Shown here: positions 5,675-12,125 of the stretch, piece by piece
How the letters are laid out: each line of letters starts with the position of its first letter
Position numbering within the stretch: position 1 is the stretch's first letter
From: Acidimicrobiaceae bacterium
Lineage (GTDB): Bacteria > Actinomycetota > Acidimicrobiia > Acidimicrobiales > UBA10347
NCBI GenBank assembly: GCA_003485885.1
Contig: DNHM01000455.1
Coordinates: 2,064-14,188 of the forward strand
DNA length: 12,125 bases
Reading direction: 5' to 3'
Translations under genes and position numbers: made by a program
Notes under the pieces: model-generated
Seen by the model: the letters and a program-made list of their open reading frames with translations, nothing else
What the model was told of the DNA's origin: nothing
Databases searched by the model: none

Positions 5675-6556
5675 ATGTTTAACCTCGACCAGCCAGGCCG
5701 GATCGAGGACAAACGCGACCCAACACACACAGAAGCAGCCGTGGTCGAGCCACACGTACCGTCGACAACCCACGATCGGTGGTGGTTCGCTCTCGTCGGG
5801 CTGGTAGCCGGGCTTGCGGTCGCACTGGTGGCGTGGGTCGCCTGGCCCGAAGGTGATGACCGGATCACTGCGGCCGATGTCGACAGGGCCATCGAAAAGG
5901 CATTGGCCCGGCCTCTCGACCAAGCCGCAGCGTCGCTCGCCTATGACCAGGCCGTCGAGTCGATCGTCGCGATACGTGCCATCAGGAACAACCGCGTCTC
6001 GGCCGACGACGATGGCATCACAATTGGCACCGGCGTCATTATCAATGAACAAGGCCAGATCCTGACCGCCAACCATGTGGTGTTCGGAGCCGACGAGATC
6101 GAGCTGCACTTCGCCAACGGCACCGTGACCGCCGCTCGCCTGCTCACGAATGAAACCGTGCTCGATATTGCCGTGCTCACCGCCGACGGCCCAACCGGAC
6201 CAATCACACCCGCAGTATTGGGCAATCCCCGCACGTTACAAGTCGGCGATCCGGTGTATGCGATCGGCAACCCTCTTGGCCTGACGGCGTCCATCACCGC
6301 AGGAATCATCTCCGGCCTGAACCGTGACATTCCGTTCCCGGGTGACGACGGCCTGGTGCTCGAAAACCTGATCCAGTTTGATGCCGCGGTGAATCAGGGC
6401 AGCTCCGGAGGCCCACTTGTTAACGCCGATGGCCATGTTGTCGGCATCGTTTCCGCGCTGGCAGACCCAGCAGGCCAAGGTTTCTTCATCGGCATCGGAT
6501 TTGCCATTCCGATCGATAGTGCGGCCCGTGGTGCCGCCGAGGGACCATCGCAATAA
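5675..6556 (+). CDS. Membrane-anchored HtrA/DegP-like trypsin-type serine protease, no PDZ
   Basis: This 293-residue S1C-type serine protease probably acts outside the cytoplasmic membrane. An N-terminal cytosolic stretch of about 35 residues is followed by one membrane segment (WWFALVGL to VAWVAW, 36-57) and a short linker with a helical DVDRAIEKAL. The protease domain carries the triad His134 (TANHVV), Asp164 (LDIAVL) and Ser244 (NQGSSGGP). The substrate-binding region IGNPLGLTASITAGIISG (197-214) is typical of HtrA. The protein ends soon after the protease domain (IGFAIPID at 274-281), so the usual PDZ domain or domains are missing. The start at 5675 lacks a clear ribosome site but sits 9 nt after the VOC stop, suggesting translational coupling. 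It lies 85 bp before the MoxR operon, and a role in envelope quality control alongside that system is a reasonable but unproven inference. Confidence 0.92.
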   Translation: MFNLDQPGRIEDKRDPTHTEAAVVEPHVPSTTHDRWWFALVGLVAGLAVALVAWVAWPEGDDRITAADVDRAIEKALARPLDQAAASLAYDQAVESIVAIRAIRNNRVSADDDGITIGTGVIINEQGQILTANHVVFGADEIELHFANGTVTAARLLTNETVLDIAVLTADGPTGPITPAVLGNPRTLQVGDPVYAIGNPLGLTASITAGIISGLNRDIPFPGDDGLVLENLIQFDAAVNQGSSGGPLVNADGHVVGIVSALADPAGQGFFIGIGFAIPIDSAARGAAEGPSQ

Positions 6557-6572
6557 GCCCTCCGCTCTCGCC

Positions 6573-6596
6573 AACCCGTCGCTCTAAACCCGTCGC
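6573..6596 (+). repeat. Two direct copies of AACCCGTCGC
   Basis: The 10-mer AACCCGTCGC occurs at 6573-6582 and 6587-6596, 14 bp apart from start to start, in the 85 bp gap before moxR. It could be a paired regulator site or simple slippage; nothing else supports a role. Confidence 0.3.
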
Positions 6597-6641
6597 ACTA
6601 CCCCGGCACCCGACTACCTCTCTGATCCTCTAGGACACTCC

Positions 6642-7669
<1,028 letters not shown>

Positions 7670-7673
<4 letters not shown>

Positions 7674-8578
7674 TTCCCGCGTCGAACACCACCACCCGGG
7701 CCGGCCAGACGCCCGAACAGGTGCTCGACCGCGTCGACTTCACCGTGTTGCGACGCCTCGATGGTCTCCTCCAAGGTGACTACCGATCCCTGATCCGGGG
7801 TGGCGGTCTCGACTTCACCGACCTGCGCAACTATCAGCCCCAAGACGACATTCGCCATATCGACTGGAACGTCACGGCACGAATGAACACACCGTTCGTG
7901 CGCCAATATGTCGAGGACCGCGACCTCACGGCATGGTTCCTGCTGGATCGATCGGCGTCGATGGCGTTCGGTGGCGACCCAAACAAGGCCCAGACGCTCA
8001 CCGACACGGTCGTGGCAATCGCCCGACTGCTTGCCCGTGACGGCAACCGCATCGGCGCGGTGTTGTGGAACAACCGGGTGCAGTCAGTCATGGAACCCCG
8101 TAGCGGGCGCAACCAGGTGCTGCGGCTGGCCAAACACATGCTCACGCCGCCAACAGCTGCCCATGCACCCACTGATCTGGCCAGCCTCGGCCATGCTGCC
8201 CTGGCTAGCATCCGGCGGAGGTCTCTGGTCTTCGTCATAAGTGACTTCGTGAGCGAACCCAGCTGGGAACGCCCACTGGCGATGTTGGCTCGCCGTCACG
8301 AGGTCATCGCACTTCGGATAGTAGATCCGGCCGAAACAACCCTTCCCGACGCCGGTGTCATTGTCATGCAGGATTCCGAAACCGGTGAACAACTCATGGT
8401 CGATACCAGCGATGTGAACTTTCGAGACCGCTTCGCCCAGGCTGCGCTTCGCCGTGAGCAACTCATTGCCGATTGTGCAAAACGGGCCCAGATGGACCTG
8501 CACGAAATCTCTACCGACGACGATCTTGTGCGTTCGATCATCTCCATGATCGAAGCTCGCACCCGGCGCCGACGGTGA
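7670..8578 (+). CDS. DUF58-domain protein (MoxR partner, vWA-like)
   Basis: This 302-residue DUF58 protein shows the signature GLDFTDLRNYQPQDDIRHIDW around residues 46-66, followed by NVTAR (67-71). The usual PGDD is PQDD here. A vWA-like metal site DRSAS (93-97) follows the signature, and a second acidic strand end is VISDF near the middle of the protein. No membrane segment is seen, so this is the short cytosolic form, which probably bridges the MoxR ATPase and the membrane vWA proteins. Its ATG overlaps the moxR stop, and its own TGA overlaps the GTG start of the next gene (GTGA), an unbroken coupled operon. The biochemical function of DUF58 proteins is not established beyond association with MoxR systems. 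Confidence 0.94.
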
Positions 8579-9552
8579 CGTTTCTCACACCTCAAGCGTT
8601 GTGGGGTTTGTTGCTGATTCCTGCGCTTGTCCTTTGTTATGGACTGGTTCAGTGGCGAGCAAAGTCGCCATCATCGTTCGCTCTGACCGCTGCAGATGGA
8701 GGACGAGCTGCGGCGAGCTGGCGTCGTCGATTGCCGCCGGTGTTGTTCCTCGTCGCGCTGACAGCAATGCTCTTCAGCCTCGCTCGGCCCGAGGCCAACA
8801 TCACGCTGCCGGTGCGGACCGGACAGGTGGTGTTGGCGTTCGACACCTCCAATTCGATGCTCGCCGGCGACGTCGCGCCCAGTCGACTCGCTGTGGCCAA
8901 GGCACGAGCGCTTCAGTTCGTGAGTCGCCAGCCTGGTTCTGTGCAGATCGGCGTCGTGGCCTTCACCAACGGTGGGCTCATTGTGCAGGCGCCGACCAAG
9001 GATCAGGCTGCTATCCGGGCTGCGATCGAACGACTCACCACCGACGGAGGGACATCGATCGGCGAAGGAATCTTCGCATCGCTGACCGCGATCGCTGACC
9101 GCCCCATAGAACTCGACCCCAACGGGATCGCTACCGATATCGCCGCGCTCGACATCGGTTCGTTCTCAAATGCCGCCATCATCGTGTTCACCGATGGCGA
9201 AGAAATCGGCGGCGCCGACCCGATCGAGATCGCTCGGCTGGCGTCCAGTGCAGGCGTGCCCGTGTACACCGTGGGAATCGGCACGCTCCGCGGAACGGTT
9301 GTGCCACTCGACGGATTCAGCATCGCCACCGCACTAGATGAGTCGATGCTGATCGAGATTGCCGACACCACTGGAGGCGAGTATTACCTGGCTGAGGACA
9401 ACCCCGACCTGCAAGGCATCTTCGACGCCATCGATCGAACCTTCGAGCGACAAGGTGAACGTATCGAGATCACTGCGCTGCTTGCCATGATGGCAATGGC
9501 CCTCATTGTGGTTGCCACAGGTTTGTCTGTGCGCTGGTTTGGGCGGGTCTAA
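8575..9552 (+). CDS. vWA-domain membrane protein (BatA-like), first copy
   Basis: This 325-residue membrane protein has a von Willebrand factor A domain. I chose the GTG at 8575 because it overlaps the DUF58 stop (GTGA) and starts right before the first membrane segment; the frame is open upstream to 8473, but that would overlap DUF58 by over 100 bp. Membrane segments are at about 7-25, 53-70 and 301-319, with the vWA domain between the second and third as in BatA/BatB proteins. The MIDAS metal site is visible as DTSNS (90-94), Thr160 in DGGTS and Asp207 in FTDGEE. A later motif, TTGGEYYLAED, matches the family. It is coupled to the next, paralogous vWA gene by TAATG. It is probably a membrane-bound partner of the MoxR ATPase; the target is unknown. 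Confidence 0.93.
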   Translation: MTFLTPQALWGLLLIPALVLCYGLVQWRAKSPSSFALTAADGGRAAASWRRRLPPVLFLVALTAMLFSLARPEANITLPVRTGQVVLAFDTSNSMLAGDVAPSRLAVAKARALQFVSRQPGSVQIGVVAFTNGGLIVQAPTKDQAAIRAAIERLTTDGGTSIGEGIFASLTAIADRPIELDPNGIATDIAALDIGSFSNAAIIVFTDGEEIGGADPIEIARLASSAGVPVYTVGIGTLRGTVVPLDGFSIATALDESMLIEIADTTGGEYYLAEDNPDLQGIFDAIDRTFERQGERIEITALLAMMAMALIVVATGLSVRWFGRV

Positions 9553-10673
9553 TGCGATTTGTTTGGCCCTTTGCGCTCGGCCTGCTCGTGGTGGTCCCGC
9601 TTGTTGCAGGCGGCTACTGGTTGTGGCAGCGACGCAAGCGCAAGTACGCGGTGCAGTACTCCAGCCTGTCGCTGATTCGTGAAGCCATGCCACCCACGTC
9701 TACGTGGCGCAGACATCTGCCTCTTGGTCTGGTGTTGTTGTCGTTGGCCAGCCTGGCCATCGGTGCAGCTCGACCCCACGCGGTCCGCGATGTCGGACAG
9801 AATCGCACCTCGATCATCCTCGCGCTCGACGTGTCCCGTTCGATGTGTGCGGTTGATGTAGAACCCAACCGGCTTGCCGTTGCCCAAGATGCGGCTCGGG
9901 CGTTCATTGCCGAACAGGCAGGTGGCGCACAGATCGGCATCGTCGCGTTTGCCGGCACGGCCCGCATCATCGTGCCACCGACCGGCGACACCCAGGTGCT
10001 GCTCGACGCCGTCGACAACTTCCGCACCGCTTTCGGCACCGCCCTCGGCAGCGCACAACTCAAAGCACTCGATGCCATCGCCGCGGTGAATCCCGACGTC
10101 GCCCCGTCGAAGGAGTCGGTGCCCACCCAGGATCAACCGCCGTCCGCCAACACATTGTTTGCACCCGACATCATCGTGCTGTTGACCGACGGAGCGAACT
10201 CCGGTGGACCCGACCCGGTCGAGGCAGCTCAGGCTGCGGCAGACCGCGGCGTGCGGGTGTTCACCATCGGCTTCGGTACCGACCAACCGACCGAAATGAT
10301 CTGCGGTGGTACCCAGATTGGTGCCGATGCATTCGGCAACGGCGAGTTCGGAAGCGACGGGTTCGGCGGCGACAGCTTCGGCGGAGTCACCGGGAGTTTC
10401 GGCGGAGGCGGCGGCCGAGGCGGCAGCGTGGATAACGCACCTCCGCAATTGCTCGTGATCGACGAACCCACACTTGCTGCAATCGCCGAGACGACCGGCG
10501 GCGCCTACTTCCGGGCCGCAGACGCTGACCAGCTGGTCGATGTGTTCCTAAACCTGCCGACGGAGATCGAGCTACAACAGGAAGAGGTCGAGATCAGCGT
10601 GTGGTTCACCGCCGCTGGTTTCGTTTTGCTGCTCGTTGCCGTGGTTGCCTCGCAGCGATTTAACCGGTGGTGA
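9552..10673 (+). CDS. vWA-domain membrane protein (BatA-like), second copy with Gly-rich insert
   Basis: This 373-residue paralogue of the preceding vWA protein has membrane segments at about 5-25, 56-73 and 352-367. The MIDAS residues are DVSRS (93-97), Thr163 in FGTALG and Asp213 in LTDGAN. Between strand VRVFTIGFGT (235-243) and the helix starting VIDEPTLAAIAETTGG it carries a glycine-rich loop (about 256-291) with repeated FG-containing units such as FGNGEFG and DGFGGDSFGG. The first copy has only a short connection there (LRGTVVPLDG). A proline- and serine-bearing stretch (183-200) also expands the domain before strand 4. The start overlaps the previous stop by one base. The operon ends here: no BatC/BatD-like TPR or oxygen-tolerance gene follows, and the next gene is convergent 22 bp away. 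Confidence 0.93.
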   Translation: MRFVWPFALGLLVVVPLVAGGYWLWQRRKRKYAVQYSSLSLIREAMPPTSTWRRHLPLGLVLLSLASLAIGAARPHAVRDVGQNRTSIILALDVSRSMCAVDVEPNRLAVAQDAARAFIAEQAGGAQIGIVAFAGTARIIVPPTGDTQVLLDAVDNFRTAFGTALGSAQLKALDAIAAVNPDVAPSKESVPTQDQPPSANTLFAPDIIVLLTDGANSGGPDPVEAAQAAADRGVRVFTIGFGTDQPTEMICGGTQIGADAFGNGEFGSDGFGGDSFGGVTGSFGGGGGRGGSVDNAPPQLLVIDEPTLAAIAETTGGAYFRAADADQLVDVFLNLPTEIELQQEEVEISVWFTAAGFVLLLVAVVASQRFNRW

Positions 10674-10695
10674 GACGGAACCCCCCACCCGACCG

Positions 10696-11535
10696 TTAAA
10701 ACCCGAAGTTTGGCAGCGGGTTCACATTGGTGACAATGTCGTTTGCCCGTCCAGTAATGGCTGGTTTTGCATCTTCATGGGTCAGAATCCAGAAGTCATC
10801 GTTGATGACAGCGTCGCATACCGCTGCGGCGACTACGTCGGCCTGTATGCCACCAGCGACGAGCGCGTCGATGATCTGTTTCATTGCTGTCGACTCTTCG
10901 GTCGGCTCTTCGTATAACTCGGCTGGCAGGTTGCGAGCACTATCAGCGATACCCGTCTGGACAAAGGCGGGACACAACACCGACACACCAACGTTGGCCC
11001 CGGCAACCTGCATCTCTCGTGACATCGTTTCGGAGAGCGCAACCACACCGAACTTCGACACGTTGTAGGCGCCCATGAATGCCGACGCGTAATGGCCAGC
11101 CATCGATGCGGTATTTACGATGTGTGCGCCTTCGCCGTGTTCGATCATTGCTGGCAAGAACGTCTTACATCCATAGATCACGCCCCACAGGTTGATGTCG
11201 ATCGTCCACCGCCACCGCTCCATGTCATCAACACCGGCGACAGCGCCCCCGGCGCCAACCCCGGCGTTGTTGCACAACAGATGCACATTGCCGAATCGTT
11301 CGTTGGCGGCTGCTGCGAGCGCCTGGATCTGTGCAAGTTCGCGCACATCGATATCGAACGACTCGACAGGGTATCCCTTGGCCTCGAGGGCTTGCACCGC
11401 TTCGGCAAGAGGGGCTGGCTCGATATCGGCGACCACCAGATTCATACCTTCGGCACCGAAACGACGCGCCATAGCCAGCCCAATGCCACTGGCGGCACCT
11501 GTGATGACAGCGGTTTTACCTGCGAGTTGTTCCAT
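10696..11535 (-). CDS. SDR-family NAD(P)-dependent oxidoreductase
   Basis: This 279-residue classical short-chain dehydrogenase/reductase has a complete active site: TGAASGIG (12-19), Asp37 after strand 2 (VVADIEP, which favours NAD), NNAG (89-92), Asn115 in DIN, Ser144 in NTAS, Tyr157 and Lys161 (YNVSK). PAFVQTGIADSARN follows the catalytic helix. The extended C-terminal third (EEPTEESTAMKQIID and beyond) gives a somewhat longer protein than the 250-residue core. Together with the upstream NTF2-like gene (17 bp gap, same strand) it probably forms a two-gene operon; such NTF2/SnoaL plus SDR pairs often act on polyketide-, steroid- or lipid-type substrates, but nothing here fixes the substrate. 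It differs from the SDR at 1072-1875 in keeping the catalytic Asn. Confidence 0.94.
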   Translation of the reverse strand: MEQLAGKTAVITGAASGIGLAMARRFGAEGMNLVVADIEPAPLAEAVQALEAKGYPVESFDIDVRELAQIQALAAAANERFGNVHLLCNNAGVGAGGAVAGVDDMERWRWTIDINLWGVIYGCKTFLPAMIEHGEGAHIVNTASMAGHYASAFMGAYNVSKFGVVALSETMSREMQVAGANVGVSVLCPAFVQTGIADSARNLPAELYEEPTEESTAMKQIIDALVAGGIQADVVAAAVCDAVINDDFWILTHEDAKPAITGRANDIVTNVNPLPNFGF

Positions 11536-11552
11536 GACAATTGTCTAGCGGT

Positions 11553-11957
11553 TTAGCTGGCCGACTCCTCATAGTCGTAACCAATCAGGCCGGTGTCGAG
11601 CTCGGTTGGATCGAACGTCCAGTACTGACGAATCTCATCTATAAGAGAGTCGGCAAACCGGTAGTGCTCCGACCCTCGGAAGGTGAATGGTTCGTTGTTC
11701 TTGGGGTCGGTCCCGGTCATCGACCACTCGATCGCTGCGTTGGCACCGTCGGCGATACACGAATCGACCGACCATCGAGCCCCGTCCCAACGTTCGCGCA
11801 CCTTCACCCACATGGCACCGATCGCCTCGGCGCCGTGTATCGGCCGGACATTCGTATCGAAGATCACAGCATCGACGGTGAAATGCGAGGCGATGTCAAG
11901 GGCCGTGCCTTTGCTGCACATCGCGAAGTACTGAATGATCCGATCATGGGGAGTCAT
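11553..11957 (-). CDS. NTF2/SnoaL-like protein
   Basis: This 134-residue protein has the pattern of the NTF2/SnoaL-like cone fold: an N-terminal helix with HDRIIQYFAM, then FTVDAVIFDTNVRPIHGAEAIG, a strand IEWSMTGTD and FRGSEHYRFAD with IDEIRQYWTF near the end. Such proteins are small ligand-binding or isomerase/dehydratase/cyclase-type enzymes, or accessory domains. I placed the start at the ATG at 11957 because AAGGA lies 7 nt upstream and the fold begins there; the frame is open to 12116, but the extra residues are arginine- and cysteine-rich and run into the divergent gene at 12038. It is the first gene of a likely operon with the SDR. The function is not determined. Confidence 0.85.
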   Translation of the reverse strand: MTPHDRIIQYFAMCSKGTALDIASHFTVDAVIFDTNVRPIHGAEAIGAMWVKVRERWDGARWSVDSCIADGANAAIEWSMTGTDPKNNEPFTFRGSEHYRFADSLIDEIRQYWTFDPTELDTGLIGYDYEESAS

Positions 11958-11964
11958 GGTCCCA

Positions 11965-11969
11965 TCCTT
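11965..11969 (-). promoter_or_regulatory. Ribosome binding site of the NTF2-like gene
   Basis: On the minus strand AAGGA lies 7 nt before the ATG at 11957 and supports this start over upstream in-frame ATGs. Confidence 0.65.
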
Positions 11970-12037
11970 GCTGTGACAGCGCCGCGGAGCAAGACGCACT
12001 ATTCGCCTCGGCGGGTTGGGCGATCTAAGGTCACAGC

Positions 12038-12125
12038 GTGACTGCGATTGAGTACAACCTGAGCGACCGCATGGAATCGACCACTGGCACGGTCGCCCTG
12101 TCCGGTATCCAAGCACTTATGCGAG
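12038..12125 (+). CDS. Start of probable indolepyruvate ferredoxin oxidoreductase, 3' end off window
   Basis: Only 29 codons are visible, from GTG at 12038: M-T-A-I-E-Y-N-L-S-D-R-M-E, then GTVALSGIQALMR. The pattern Y-x-L-x-D-R followed by G-x-V-x-L-x-G-x-Q-A-L-x-R resembles the N-terminus of the large fused indolepyruvate ferredoxin oxidoreductase, a TPP- and Fe-S-dependent enzyme of aromatic 2-oxo acid oxidation (a family of roughly 1,100-1,200 residues). AAGG at 12027-12030 lies 7 nt upstream of GTG. It diverges from the NTF2-like gene across 80 bp. With so short a match the assignment is tentative. Confidence 0.55.
   Translation, partial: MTAIEYNLSDRMESTTGTVALSGIQALMR

Noticed and set aside
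5663..5708. Selenocysteine read-through from the VOC gene into the HtrA gene (same frame, TGA at 5663-5665)
   Set aside because: The VOC fold is complete before the TGA, there is no UxxC or similar motif, HtrA has its own start and membrane anchor, and the only inverted repeat nearby (5683-5708) has a 14-nt loop without G in its first two bases.
9549..10448. Long minus-strand open frame opposite the second vWA gene
   Set aside because: It is a shadow of the vWA gene; its odd composition comes from the complement of the Gly-rich region.
10700..10722. Inverted repeat AACCCG...CGGGTT as a terminator between the convergent genes
   Set aside because: Six-bp arms with an 11-nt loop and no T-run, and it lies inside the 3' end of the SDR coding sequence.

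Overview
This 12.1 kb window is GC-rich, densely coding bacterial DNA. Its codon use, its probable leaderless promoters (TAnnnT about 6-7 nt before ATG) and its gene families suggest an uncultivated actinobacterium, perhaps of the Acidimicrobiia. That placement is inference; there is no rRNA or marker gene here. I see no mobile element, CRISPR array, rRNA or tRNA.

The most notable content is a pair of paralogous selenoprotein genes of the glycine/sarcosine/betaine/D-proline reductase selenoprotein B (GrdB/PrdB-like) family. Ordinary gene calling would cut both short at an in-frame TGA. One runs on the minus strand from 988 off the left edge, with TGA at 254-256. The other runs on the plus strand from 3949 to 4824, with TGA at 4453-4455. 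In both, the frame continues past the TGA into homologous protein beginning with the same U-P-V-C-H motif. In both, a perfect hairpin with a G in the first two loop bases starts its loop 20-21 nt after the U of UGA, which is the geometry of a bacterial SECIS element. The organism should therefore encode SelA, SelB, SelD and tRNA-Sec elsewhere.

Layout, left to right. (1) At 1-988 (-) is selenoprotein 1, divergent from an SDR oxidoreductase at 1072-1875 (+). (2) At 1915-3875 (-) are a PLP-dependent threonine/hydroxyaspartate-type dehydratase and, upstream of it, an ornithine cyclodeaminase/ketimine reductase-family protein. This pairing recalls EutB/EutC of ectoine breakdown or BhcB/BhcD of the beta-hydroxyaspartate cycle. 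(3) At 3949-4824 (+) is selenoprotein 2, divergent from the cyclodeaminase gene. (4) A 370 bp gap (4825-5194) precedes a VOC/glyoxalase-fold protein (5195-5665) and a membrane-anchored, PDZ-less HtrA-like protease (5675-6556). (5) At 6642-10673 (+) is a tightly coupled MoxR ATPase - DUF58 - vWA - vWA operon whose last three junctions overlap (ATGA, GTGA, TAATG). (6) At 10696-11957 (-) an NTF2/SnoaL-like protein and a second SDR form a two-gene unit. (7) At 12038 (+) begins a gene whose first 29 codons resemble the start of indolepyruvate ferredoxin oxidoreductase.

The left half and right edge read as amino-acid, imine or keto-acid metabolism plus redox selenoproteins. The centre is a MoxR/vWA chaperone-like envelope module. 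The functional link between the selenoproteins and the dehydratase/cyclodeaminase pair is inferred from gene order only.
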